NCBI RefSeq assembly: GCF_002575655.3 | Contig: NC_053037.3 | Span: 567,154,880-567,218,879 of the forward strand | Origin: Aegilops tauschii subsp. strangulata | Lineage: Eukaryota > Streptophyta > Magnoliopsida > Poales > Poaceae | Reading direction: 5' to 3' | DNA length: 64,000 nt | In this document: positions 1 to 11,279 of the stretch, piece after piece | Layout: each line of letters starts with the position of its first letter | Numbering within the stretch: position 1 is the stretch's first letter | Made by a program: the position numbers and the translations under genes | Notes under the pieces: model-generated | What the model was told of the DNA's origin: nothing | Seen by the model: only the letters and a program-made list of their open reading frames with translations | Database searches by the model: none

Positions 1-423
1 ATAACAAGATCAACTGAGAACAAAAGTAAGAACAACAGGTGTATGTATTTATCCATAGGGATATTTCGGTGGTAGGGAATTGCAAAAGAAGTGGGCACAA
101 AGTCTCGAGAGAACTTTAGAGAGTATCTTCGGAATCTTCTGGTGCAGCAAGCGACCATCTGGAGTGAGGGCTCTCCGGGAGAAAGTATTTTCGAGAACCT
201 AAAGTTAGTTTTGTTTTTAGCAAAATCATTTAACCCGAATAGAAGAGAGATCAGAGTCCCAGAGTATAGGTTGACGAATAAAAGATCCTAATACCACCCA
301 ATGGCGACGTGGGCCCGTAAGCCACACAGCCATGTTAGTAAAAGTTTTGCAATTAATAGACTCGAGTTCGGCCAAGGAGTGTGGAAGGGGGATTCCTACA
401 GGCAGTCGACTCTGATACCAACT
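1..423 (-). mobile_element. LARD-like element, 5' leader (partial)
   Basis: This is the part of the internal domain next to the 5' LTR, read on the minus strand. A primer binding site complementary to initiator tRNA-Met (TGGTATCAGAG on the minus strand) lies at about 409-420, three bases from the LTR edge. No coding sequence is convincing; the short ORF at 91-291 uses a GTG start and matches nothing recognised. The domain continues left of the window. Confidence 0.75.
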
Positions 424-3400
424 TGTGACGCCCCCGATTCAATCGTACACTAATCATACACGCAAACGTGTACGATCAAGATCAGGGACTCACGGGAAGA
501 TATCACAACACAACTCTAAAAATAAAATAAGTCATACAAGCATCATAATACAAGCCAGGGGCCTCGAGGGCTCGAATACAAGTGCTCGATCATAGACGAG
601 TCAGCGAAGCAACAATATCTGAGTACAGACATTAGTAAACAAGTTTGCCTTAAGAAGGCTAGCACAAACTGGGATACAGATCGAAAGAGGCGCAGGCCTC
701 CTGCCTGGGATCCTCCTAAACTACTCCTGGTCGTCGTCAGCGGGCTGCACGTAGTAGTAGGCACCTCCGGTGTAGTAGGAGTCGTCGTCGACGGTGGCGT
801 CTGGCTCCTGGGCTCCAGCATCTGGTTGCGACAACCAGGTAGAATGGAGAGGGGGAAAAGAGGGAGAAAAGCAACCGTGAGTACTCATCCAAAGTACTCG
901 CAAGCAAGGATGTACACTACATATGGAGGGGTATATGGGTAAAGGGCCATATCGGTGGACTGAACTGCAGAATGCCAGAATAAGTGGGGGATAGCTAATC
1001 CCGTCGAAGACTACGCTTCTGGCCACCTCCATCTTGCAGCATGTAGGAGAGAGTAGATGGTAAGTTCACCAAGTAGCATCGCATAGCATAATCCTACCCA
1101 GCGATCCCCTCCTCGTCGCCCTGTTAGAGAGCGATCACTGGGTTATATCTGGCACTTGGAAGGGTGTGCTTTATTAAGTATCCGGTTCTAGTTTTCATAA
1201 GGTCAAGGTACAACTCCGGGTCGTCCTTTTACCGAGGGACACGGCTATTCGAATAGATAAACTTCCCTGCAGGGGTGCACCACATAACCCAACACACTTG
1301 GTCCCATTTGGCCGGACACACTTTCCTGGGTCATGCCCGGCCTCGGAAGATCAACACGTCACAACCCTACCTAGGCACAACAGAGAGGTCAGCACGCCGG
1401 TCTAATCCTAAGCGCGTAGGGGTCTGGGCCCATCGCCCATTGCACACCTGCACGTTGCGTGGGCGGCCGAAAGCAGACCTAGCAACCTCCATTACAAAGG
1501 AAGTCACGTTACGCGGTCCAATCTGGCGCGCGCCGCTCAGTCGCTGACGTCACGAAGGCTTCGGCTGATACCACGACGTCGAGTGCCCATATCTTTCCCA
1601 CGTAGTTGGTCAGTGCGTATAGACCAAATGGCCAGACTCAGATCAAATACCAAGATCTCATTAAGTGTGTTAATTGATGTAACCGCGGACACCGACCAGG
1701 GCCTGGCCCACCTCTCTCCTAAGCGGTCTCAACCTGCCCTGTCGCTCCGCCACAAAGATCGACCCAAAGGGCCGTTGGGACAAAGGTCCTTTCAGCCCCC
1801 AATCCGTGAATCACTCGCGGGTGCTCCACGAGCCGACCCGACTTTAGTCACCACATGTATCATGTATAAAGTATATAGTATAAACCCATGATCACCTCCC
1901 AAGTGATCACGGCCCGATAGTATAGCACAGCAGACGGACAAGAATGTAGGGCCATAGATGGAATACTATCATCCTATACTAAGCATGTAGGATTGCAGGT
2001 AAAGGTAACAACAGTAGTAGCAAGGACAGGCTATGTATCAGGATAGGATCAATGAAAAGCAGTAACATGCTACACTACTCTAATGCAAGTAGTATAGAGA
2101 AGAATAGGCGATATCTGGTGATCAAGGGGGGGGGCTTGCCTGGTTGCTCTAGCAAGGAGGGGTCGTCAACAGCGTAGTCGGTCGGGGCACCAGCAGCGGC
2201 GTCGGTCTCGTAGTCTACCGGAGAGAAGAGGGGGAAGAAACAATGAATACAATGCAAACAGAAGCATGACGGTGCATGACATGACAATGCGCGGTGCTAG
2301 GTGTGCCCTAACACGGTAGGAGGTGATACCGTTGAAGGGGGGAAACATCCGGGAAAGTATCCCCGGTGTTTCGCGTTTTCGGACAGATGAACCGGAGGGG
2401 GAAAGTTGCGAGTTTGCTATGCTAGGGATGTGTGGTGGACGAACGGGCTGTGTATCCGGATTCGTCTCGTCGTTCTGAGCAACTTTCATTTACAAAGTTT
2501 TTTCATGCGAGTTACGGTTTATTTTCTATGATTTATCAAAGTTTTATGCATTTTTGAAATTTATTAAATTATCTAAATCGAACATTATCCAGAACTGGGC
2601 AAGGTGATGCCAGCATGACATCACCATGATGTTAGTAGGTCAAACCCAGCTGACCAGAGTCAAAGTTGGACTGTGGGTCCAGTGGGACCCACCTGTCATA
2701 GACTAACATGTTAATTAGGTTTTTATTAAGCAGGATTAATTGATTAGGTTAATTAAACACAGTTAATTATGTTAATTAATTTAGTTAATTAATTAATTGT
2801 ATTTATTATTATTATTAATTCTTTTTTTATATCTTTTTTTAATGTTCTAGGTGTTGGGCCCCACATGTCTATGGCCCAGGGCCTTAACGGGCACAGGGGA
2901 AGCAGGCGCTGGGCGCTGCGGTTACGGGCAATGTTGGGCGTCGGGCACCAGCCCGGCAGGGCACTCGCCCAGGCCATCCGCGGCGCAGTGGGGTGCCGGC
3001 GGGTGTGGCTGCGGCTGCCGGAGCAGTAGCAGCAAGGGAGCGGCGCGAAGGGGAGTGGCCCGGCGGGGGGAACGGGATGCAGCAGAGGAGAGGCGAGCGA
3101 GGTCAGGGCGGGGTCGGCTGGCGGAGGCGGGCTCGAGCAGTTGGTAGTAGCGACAAAAGGGGGGCACCGGCGGCAGCTAAAGCAGCAGCGGGGGAGGTGC
3201 GCGCCGACGGGCGCAGGAGCGAGGCGAGGAGGGCCGCGCGTGCAAGCACAGGATGCGGTCGGCAGGGGGCCGCGGGCGCCGTTTCGAGCGGCGCAACGAG
3301 CTGCGGGCGGTTGCCGCGTGGCTGAGCGCGAGCGCGGTGACCGTAGGGAGGCAAGATGGGGTCGGACGGGGAGGTCCTCACCGGCCCTGTAGTTGTGCAA

Positions 3401-4251
3401 CGGTATGCTCGATGGAGGGGCCGGAGATGCGTTTCCGGCGACGGTGCGACGGATAGCGATGTCGGGGGCCCTTTCCGGTCCAGGAACGGGGAGGAGGGTG
3501 AGGACGACGGCGAGCGACGGGCGGGGCGGCGCCGGTGATGCGTCGAGGAGGCGGGGTCCTGATGTGGATCGAGGGGGCGAAGGAGTGAGGCGATGGCGTC
3601 TGGGGCCCGCTGCCCCGACCTAGATCCAATCGGGGGGGAAGAGAAGCGAGGGGATCATTTCCCCGATCCAGATTGGATCGGGAAGGGGGAGGAGAGAACG
3701 AGGGAGTGGGGGAAGTGGTGCGGTTAGGAGGGTTAGGGTTTCGGCAACAGGGGATAAGGGAGTGGGGCGCCGGCTGGGCCGGCGGGCTGGTTGGGTGGGA
3801 TGGCCGAGGCCCATGGGGAGCGGGGGGGGGGTTCTTTTCTTTTCTGTTTTATTTTAGTTACACATTAATTTTAATTTAGTAAAATATATCTATAGCCCCT
3901 AAAATTATGTTTCAGAATAATACACTACTATAAAAAGTTTTACCCTCATATAAAATAGTTTAGTATTTTATAAAATACCAAAGGCGTTCAAATAGTTGTT
4001 TTGCTACTGTTTAAATCATTTTAGTGCGTTTAATCTTTTTACAAAAAGTGGTTCCTCCACCATTATGACTTAGAATTTATTTGTCCCATTTTGGACATTT
4101 TAGTTTTAACGTTTGAAATATTTACCGTTTGACTTGATTTTGAATTTAAATTTGAATCGGTCTCGAACTAACACGAGATTAGCAACAGTAACCATCGTGA
4201 CGTGGCATCATTAACAGAGGTTTACTGTAGCTTAACTACCCGGGCGTCACA
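424..4251 (-). mobile_element. LARD-like 5' LTR, duplicated copy (3,828 bp)
   Basis: The LTR runs from TGTGACGCCC to GGGCGTCACA, giving 10-bp terminal inverted repeats with TG/CA ends, and a primer binding site lies just outside position 424. It shares diagnostic variants with the LTR at 34,670-38,494 and lacks those of the LTR at 18,050-21,882 (CTGAGCAACTTTCATTT here, CTGTGTAACTTTCATGT there). A very GC-rich domain lies at about 2,860-3,640 and ends in a G run near 3,826. The several ORFs in that domain overlap in all frames and are composition effects. At 3.8 kb the LTR is unusually long and resembles barley LARD elements in architecture; the family is not assigned. Confidence 0.9.
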
Positions 4252-4951
4252 ATACAATAAACAAACAACGCATGGAAATGAACATATTCTACATACAATT
4301 CTATCATGAATGCATATGAAGAATGTTACGAAAGGGGCTACGGTTCTACCGGAACGAGGGATACGCCAACGGGAAGGAATCGGTGGAGACAAGATGGATA
4401 TGGGCAAAATATTGGTAAACCAAGCATGGCACTGGAGATTCGGTTGAAATTGATGTAAAGATCATCGAAAACGGATGCACGGAGCTCAAACGGTGAGCAA
4501 AACAATATGCTATGCAAACCTGTCCATAACAGCAACATGGAAATTTGGATGCAACATTTAAATATGATGCAAACTCAAACAAGGGAACAAATGACATGGC
4601 TTGATAGTACTGGTAAAGCATGGCAAAACAAGCTTACTGATCATGTTGAAATTAGTTATAGATTAGTGGGAACCAACGAGACAAACACATGAGATGCTTC
4701 AGTGGGGATTTGACGAGGATTGTGGGCGCTTCTACGTCTCGTTTCCGGATGATTAGTAGTGGCCCTAGTCGGGTTATCCAGGGACTATAGCAGGGTGGTG
4801 TTTTCTCGTTTATCTTTTCCGTAGTCGGACTCTATCGATATGTTATGGATGATTTGTATGATGATTGTCATGTTTATGCTATTCTGGGGCAAGTGTATGC
4901 CTTGATCTCGTATTCTGTCTATTCTTCGGTTCTATGTATTTTTATGCCACC
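4252..4951. other. Outer flank of LARD insertion, duplicated copy
   Basis: It starts with ATACA, the target-site duplication of the insertion at 18,050-38,494, and is homologous to 38,495-39,192. No coding potential is convincing. It could be intron or other non-coding sequence of the Harbinger-like element, or a fragment of another retrotransposon. It ends at the junction with the truncated CACTA element. Confidence 0.6.
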
Positions 4952-5130
4952 AACCGGGACCAAAGCCCTCTTTTCAGCAGCGCAAAGGGCGGGAAGCGGC
5001 GGCCTTTGGTCCCGGTTGGTGGCACCAACCGAGACTAAAGGTGGGGCATTGGTCCCGGTTGGTGCCACGAACCGGTACCAATGCACCCCTTTAGTCCCGG
5101 TTGGTGGCACCAACCGGGACCAAAGGCCTC
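4951..5130. repeat. CACTA subterminal repeat array (left)
   Basis: Direct and inverted copies of GGTCCCGGTTGGTGGCACC and ACCGGGACCAAAGG are spaced about 15-35 bp apart. In the CACTA family such motifs are bound by the element's second protein. The array is cut at its outer edge by the duplication junction. Confidence 0.8.
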
Positions 5131-5349
5131 TTGCTGCCCGCGTCGCGGCCAAAAGTTTAATCCCACCTCGCTAGTTGAGAAGGGCTCGGAGTGGTTTATA
5201 AGCCCCGCTGCGGCAGCTGTCTCAAACTCCTCTCTATAGCAGGCTTCTGGGCCTAACTTTGGCGCGCTGCCCGTTGAGCGCTCTAGCCCTTCTGGGCCTG
5301 TATTTGCAAACCCGAGGGTTGGAGGGCCCAGCGGACAGCGCCCCAACAA

Positions 5350-5720
5350 TTTTTTTGCTGTATTTAATTTTTTTGTTTTCTTTTTTACTTTATTTATTTT
5401 GTTTTGTTTGTACTTACAACAAAAAACTTATTTATTTTATTTTGTTTTGTTTCTAATTACTTATTTATTTTACTTTATGATAATTATTTTTGCTATTAAA
5501 GTTTCTATCAAAAAAATTTCTTTATGAAAATTCTTTTTGCTGTATTTAGTTTTTTTGTTTTCTTTTTTGCTTTCTTTATTTTGTTTTGTTTCTACTTACA
5601 ACAAAAAACTTATTTATTTTATTTTGTTTTGTTTCTAATTACTTATTTATTTTACTTTATGATAATTCTTTTTGCTATTAAAGTTTCTATCAAAAAAAGT
5701 TCTTTATGAAAATTCTTTTT
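5350..5720. repeat. AT-rich tandem duplication, about 180 bp x 2
   Basis: A block with CTTACAACAAAAAACTTA and ATTAAAGTTTCTATCAAAAAAA occurs twice head to tail, near 5,350-5,533 and 5,534-5,710. A partial third version lies at about 11,495-11,600, in the equivalent place near the other end of the CACTA element. Confidence 0.75.
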
Positions 5721-5906
5721 GCTTTTAATGATTTTGAACAGAAAATACTTCGATAATTTTAGTTTCAATAATACTAGAGGTTTCTTATAATGTTTTGAAC
5801 AGAAAATACTTTGTTAATTTTAGTTTCAAAATTTTTATTAAAGTTTATTTTATTTTGTCGGAACACAAGAAGTCCGGAGTTGTAATAAGTTATTAAAAAT
5901 AAAAAA

Positions 5907-6031
5907 GAGGCGCAATGCTCGTTGATTTGCTTCAAGCCTTTCGGAATAGTGTAGACTGCACTGCACATAGCTCCATGCAGTCTACCTTATTCCTCAAGGC
6001 TTGAAGCTAAGCAACGTGAGCATTGCGCCTC
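5907..6031. repeat. 125-bp foldback hairpin (miRNA-precursor-like)
   Basis: The left arm begins GAGGCGCAATGCTC and continues GCTTCAAGCCTT and GTAGACTGCA. The right arm carries the reverse complements in order (TGCAGTCTACC, AAGGCTTGAAGC, GAGCATTGCGCCTC). The arms are about 55 bp with a few mismatches and a short loop near 5,965-5,972. Size and near-perfect pairing resemble a plant small-RNA precursor, but no known miRNA was recognised and a simple foldback repeat is equally possible. Confidence 0.6.
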
Positions 6032-6124
6032 TTCTTCATCGTCTCTGCACTCAGGGCTTATAAACCGCTCCTAGTGCCTCTCAGCTAGCGAGGTGGGACT
6101 AAAAAACTGCTTAGTAAGAAACTC

Positions 6125-6262
6125 TAATACCGGTTCGTGCCACGAACCGGTACTAAAGGTGCTTGTGGGGCCACAGCCTCATTAGTACCGGTTCGTGGCA
6201 CCAACCGGGACCAAAGGGTGGAATTGGTCCCGGTTCGTGCCACCAACCGGGACCAATGGCCT
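6125..6262. repeat. CACTA subterminal repeat array (second block)
   Basis: Alternating GGTTCGTGCCACGAACCGG and CCGGTTCGTGGCACCAACCGG motifs. The repeat near 6,236 contains TGCCACCAACCGGGACC, the same sequence as the CACTA side of the junction at 4,951. Confidence 0.75.
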
Positions 6263-6761
6263 TGCACAGCGGCGTGGTGGTGAGTTTAGTCCCACCTCGC
6301 TAGCTGAGAGAGAGCCGCACCTGTTTATAAGGTGCGGTGCGCCTGAGCTGTCGAGCTCCTCTCTAAAGCAGGCTTACGGGCCTAACCTCTCTGTACATGC
6401 CTGTGGGCCTACTGGGCCTTCTGCGGGCCTGAATCCTGGCCCATGGATGGGTTTCTAATCGTATTCAGGCCGTGGTGGCCCAGTAGGTGGCATAATTTTT
6501 AATTTTTGGCCTGTTATTTTTCATGCATTTACTAATTATTTTGAGTTATAAGACCCTAAAATTGAAAAGCATTTCAAATGAACTCTGAAAAGGTTGAAAG
6601 TTGGCATGGTATCATCATTTCATCCACATAGCATGTGTAAGAAAGTTGAGAGGGTTACGGCAAAAACTAGATGCACTTCGTGTACAAAACGGACAATGGT
6701 ATCATACTCGTCTGTTACAAAGTTGGCATGGTATCATCATAATAGTTGCGGGAGAAAGTCT

Positions 6762-9700
6762 TCACTTTCTCTTCGCTTGTGTCATTTTCTTATTGCGCCG
6801 TAACCATGGATAATCTTCATCGTTTATCAGGATGCTTGGGTCAGCCTTGACTTGGAAGGGAGGAATTTCATGAAACTTTTCATAATCTTCAGACATGTCT
6901 GTCTTGCCCTCCACTCCCACAATGTCTCTTTTTCCTGAAAGAACTATGTGGCGCTTTGGCTCATCGTATGATGTATTCGCTTCCTTATCTTTTCTTTTTC
7001 TCGGTCTGGTAGACATGTCCTTCACATAGATAACCTGTGCCACATCATTGGCTAGGACGAACGGTTCGTCAGTGTACCCAAGGTTGTTCAGATCCACTGT
7101 TGTCATTCCGTACTGTGGGTCTACCTGTACCCCGCCTCCTGACAGATTGACCCGTTTGCACTTAAACAAAGGGACCTTAAAATCATGTCCGTAGTGAAGT
7201 TCCCATATGTCCATTATGTAACCATAATATGTGTCCTTCCCCTCTCGGTTGCTGCATCAAAGCGGACACCGCTGTTTTGGTTGGTGCTCTTTTGATCTTG
7301 GGCGATCGTGTAAAATGTATTCCCATTTATCTCGTATCCTTTGTAAGTCAATACAGTCGAAGATGGTCCCCTGGACAACGAGTATAACTCATCACAAACA
7401 GTAGTGTCACCTCTGAGACGTGTTTCCAACCAACTGCTGAAAGTCCTGATGTGTTCACATGTAATCCAGTCGTCACACTGCTCCGGGTGTTTGGAGCGCA
7501 GACTGTTCTTGTGTTCATCGACATACGGGGTCATCAAGGTAGAGTTCTGTAGAACTATGTAGTGTGCTTGAGACCAAGAATATCCGTCCCTGCATATTAT
7601 TGAGTCCCCTCCAAGCGTGCCTTTTCCAGCCAGTCTCCCCTCATACCGCGATTTAGGGAGACCTATCTTCTTAAGGCCAGGAATGAAGTCAACACAAAAC
7701 CCAATGACATCCTCTGTTTGATGGCCCATGGAGATGCTTCCTTCTGGCCTAGCGCGGTTACGGACATATTTCTTTAGGACTCCCATGAACCTCTCAAAGG
7801 GGAACATATTGTGTAGAAATACGGGCCCCAGAATGGCAATCTCGTCGACTAGATGAACTAGGACGTGCGTCATGATATTGAAGAAGGATGGTGGGAACAC
7901 CAGCTCGAAACTGACAAGACATTGTGCCACATCACTCCTTAGCCTTGGTATGATTTCTGGATCGATCACCTTCTGAGAGATTGCATTGAGGAATGCACAT
8001 AGCTTCACAATCGCTAATCGGACGTTTTCTGGTAGAAGCCCCCTCAATGCAACCGGAAGCAGTTGCGTCATAATCACGTGGCAGTCATGAGACTTTAGGT
8101 TCTGGAACTTTTTCTCTGTCATATTTATTATTCTCTTTATATGCGATGAGAAGCCAGTCGGGACCTTCATACTGAGCAGGCATTCAAAGAAGATTTCTTT
8201 CTCTTCTTTCGTAAGAGCGTAGCTGGCAGGACCTTCATACTGCTTTGGAGGCATGCCGTCTTTTTCGTGCAAATGTTGCAGGTCCTCCCATGCCTCAGGT
8301 GTATCTTTTGTCTTCCCATACACGCCCAAGAAGCCTAGCACGTTCACGCAAAGGTTCTTCGTCACGTGCATCACGTCGATTGAAGAGCGGACCTCTAGCT
8401 CTTTCCAGTAGGGTAGGTCCCAAAATATAGATTTCTTCTTCCACATGGGTGTGTGTCCCTCAGCGTCATTCGGAACAGCTAGTCCGCCGGGACCCTTTCC
8501 AAAGATTACGTGTAAATCATTGACCATAGCAAGTACGTGATCACCGGTACGCATGGCGGGCTTCTTCCGGTGATCTGCCTCGCCTTTGAAATGCTTGCCT
8601 TTCTTTCGACATTGATGGTTGGTCGGAAGAAATCGATGATGGCCCAGGTACACATTCTTCCTGCATTTGTCCAGGTATATACTTTCAGTGTCATCTAAAC
8701 AGTGCGTGCATGCGTGGTATCCCTTGTTTGTCTGTCCTGAAAGGTTACTGAGAGCGGGCCAATCGTTGATGGTTACAAACAACAACGCGTGCAGGTTAAA
8801 TTCCTCTTGTTGGTGCTCATCCCATGTACGTACACCGTTTCCATTCCACAGCTGTAAAAGTTCTTCAACTAATGGCCTTAGGTACACATCAATGTCATTG
8901 CCGGGTTGCTTAGGGCCTTGGATGAGAACTGGCATCATAATGAACTTCCTCTTCATGCACATCCAAGGAGGAAGGTTATACATACATAGAGTCACGGGCC
9001 AGGTGCTGTGATTGCTGCTCTGCTCCCCGAAAGGATTAATGCCATCCGCGCTTAAACCAAACCATACGTTCCTTGGGTCAGCTGCAAACTCAGCCCAGTA
9101 CTTTCTCTCGATTTTTCTCCACTGCGACCCGTCAGCGGGTGCTCTCAACTTCCCGTCTTTCTTATGGTCCTCGCTTTGCCATCGCATCAACTTGGCATGC
9201 TCTTCGTTTCTGAACAGACGTTTCAACCGTGGTATTATAGGAGCATACCACATCACCTTCGCAGGAACCCTCTTCCTGGGGGGCTCGCCGTCAACATCAC
9301 CAGGGTCATCTCGTCTGATCTTATACCGCAATGCACCGCATACCGGGCATGCGTTCAGATCCTTGTACGCACCGCGGTAGAGGATGCAGTCATTAGGGCA
9401 TGCATGTATCTTCTGCACCTCCAATCCTAGAGGGCATACGACCTTCTTTGCTGCGTATGTACTGTCGGGCAATTCGTTATCCTTTGGAAGCTTCTTCTTC
9501 AATATTTTCAATAGCTTCTCAAATCCTTTGTCAGGCACAGCATTCTCTGCCTTCCACTGCAGCAATTCCAGTATGGTACCGAGCTTTGTGTTGCCATCTT
9601 CGCAATTGGGGTACAACCCTTTTTTGTGATCCTCTAACATGCAATCGAACTTCAGCTTCTCCTTTTGACTTTCGCATTGCGTCCTTGCATCGACAATGAC

Positions 9701-10120
9701 CCGGCGGAGATCATCATCATCGGGCACTGGTTCCTCTTGATCTTCAGCAGCTTCCCCCCTTGCAGCATCATTGGGCACATCGTCTGGTTCGTCTTGATCT
9801 TCAGCAGCTTCCCCCGTTGCAGCATCACCGTATTCAGGGGGCACATAGTTGTCATCGTCCTCTTCTTCTTTGCCGTCTTCCATCATAACCCCTATTTCTC
9901 CGTGCCTCGTCCAAACATTATAGTGTGGCATGAAACCCTTGTAAAGCAGGTGGGTGTGAAGGATTTTCCGGTCAGAGTAAGACTTCGTATTCCCACATAT
10001 AGGGCATGGACAACACATAAAACCATTCTGCTTGTTTGCCTCAGCCACTTCGAGAAAATCATGCACGCCCTTAATGTACTCGGAGGTGTGTCTGTCACCG
10101 TACATCCATTGCCGGTTCAT
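6762..10120 (-). pseudogene. CACTA TNP2-like transposase, frameshifted
   Basis: This encodes the transposase that cuts and inserts CACTA elements. The ATG at 10,120 opens 968 codons to 7,214. The N-terminus has a transposase-associated zinc-binding region (residues 4-52, with CCPCPICGN). The central Transposase_21 region includes the SADGINPFG motif with a presumed catalytic Asp, then an IDVMHVTKNL motif with a second Asp. The C-terminal part has DUF4218-type sequence (FERFMGVLKKYVRNRARPEG). A second ORF (7,214-6,762, 150 aa, starting WELHYGHDFKVP after the first residues) continues the protein with a DUF4216-type region in another frame. One missing base near 7,240 accounts for the break. 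Joined length, about 1,120 aa, fits the family. There are no other internal stops, so the copy is fairly young. Confidence 0.92.
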
Positions 10121-10304
10121 CTGCGTGCATTATATATAATTAAGTGTGTCAAAAACCATTACAGAACATCATGAATAGATAATTAAGTGACCAAATTAAT
10201 AGAAGTTCATCATCACATTAAAACCAAAGTACATACATAGTTCTCATCTAACAACATATATATGGCTATCCAGAGCATCTAGTTAATTAAACCATACATT
10301 GAAA

Positions 10305-10749
10305 CTATGTAAAACATTTCAATGCGAAAACAAATGCGATCATAATCGCAACCAAGGTAACAATTAATCCAACGACATAATGATACCAAGCCTCGGTAGG
10401 AATGGCATATTTTCTAATTTCTAATCTTCAAGCGTATTGCATCCATCTTGATCTTGTGATCATCGACGACATCCGCAACATGCAACTCCAATATCATCTT
10501 CTCCTCCTCAATTTTTTTATTTTTTCCTTCAAGTAATTGTTTTCTTCTTCAACTAAATTTAACCTCTCGACAATAGGGTCGGTTAGAATTTCCGGTTCAA
10601 CCACCTCCTAGATAAATAAAATCTATGTCACGTTGGTCGGTATATTTGTCATAAACAATAAATGAACCAAATAGTTATAAAAAGATAATATATACCACAT
10701 CCGAATCATAGACAGGACGAGGGCCGACGGGGGCGGATACCAAAACCAT
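10305..10749 (-). pseudogene. CACTA second ORF (coiled coil plus membrane tail), broken
   Basis: Exon 1 (10,749-10,699) encodes MVLVSAPVGPRPVYDSD. The second exon starts at 10,607 after a TTTATCTAG acceptor with EVVEPEILTDPIVERLN. It continues as a charged coiled coil (LVEEENNYLKEKIKK) and, after frame changes near 10,500 and 10,415 and an in-frame TAG, ends in a hydrophobic segment (GLIVTLVAIMIAFVFALK) and stop at 10,305. This matches from memory a small protein often found beside TNP2 in Triticeae CACTA elements. Its function is unknown. The exon 1 donor (GTGGTA) is unusual. It lies upstream of the transposase on the same strand and is now non-coding. Confidence 0.65.
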
Positions 10750-11129
10750 CGCACTATGTAATAAGAAGGAACAATAAAAGTAACAAAATTAGACAAGTAA
10801 CTATCTAAAGTAAGAATTTTTTCCTTTCAGAAAGAAGATAAGAACAAGAGGCTCACCACGGTGGTGCTGGCGACGAGATCGGCGCGGGCGATCGACGGCG
10901 GTGAAGACGGGGACGGGACGTGACGGACTGCTAAACCTAGACAAATCTCGGGGAAAATGGAGCTCGGAGGTCGAGTTTCGAGAGGAGAAAGATTAACTAG
11001 TGTGGCTCAGACATTTCATCGAACACCTCATGTGCATAGGAGGTGAGCTAGAGCACCCAAATGCCCTCCCCTCGCCGGCCAGAAAAAACAGAGCACTGTG
11101 GAGTGCTCTGCTGTGGCGATGGGGTATAT

Positions 11130-11262
11130 ATAGGGAACTCTTTGGTCCCGGTTCGTGGCACCAACCGGGACTAAAGGCCTTTGGTCCCGGTTGGTGGCAG
11201 CAACCGGGACCAAAGGCCTTTAGTCCCGGTTGGTGCCACGAACCGGGACCAAAGGCCTTGTG
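11130..11262. repeat. CACTA subterminal repeat array (third block)
   Basis: Repeats of TTTGGTCCCGGTTGGTGGCA and inverse copies follow a TATATATAGG motif at about 11,125. The block is followed by the AGTCCCACCTCGCTAG module, as in the left part of the element. Confidence 0.75.
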
Positions 11263-11279
11263 CTGCCCCGCGTCAAAAG

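Larger units (their letters stand above)
1..4951. repeat. Duplicated segment, left copy (matches 34,248-39,192)
   Basis: The whole stretch is collinear with 34,248-39,192: retrotransposon leader, 3.8-kb LTR and about 700 bp beyond the LTR. By eye it differs by a few percent; about ten differences were counted in the first 423 bases. Homology stops after ATGCCACC, where this copy enters CACTA sequence (AACCGGGACC) and the other copy continues TTGCTAAGCG. Because the flank beyond the LTR is shared, this is a copy of a single insertion junction and not a second insertion. The left end runs off the window. Confidence 0.9.
5159..6100. repeat. Foldback module with AT-rich core inside CACTA
   Basis: AGTCCCACCTCGCTAGTTGA with TTTATAAGCCCC (5,160-5,210) has its inverse near 6,055-6,100 (GGGCTTATAAACC, then AGCTAGCGAGGTGGGACT). 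The core holds an AT-rich duplication and a shorter perfect-looking hairpin. A second such pair lies at 11,280-11,945, and a third left arm alone at 6,285-6,340. This suggests related non-autonomous CACTA ends nested inside one another. Confidence 0.55.

Noticed and set aside
1..4251. Copy 1 as an independent LTR element insertion
   Set aside because: The flank beyond the LTR (ATACAATAAAC and the following 700 bp) is the same as at 38,495-39,192, so it is a duplicated junction.
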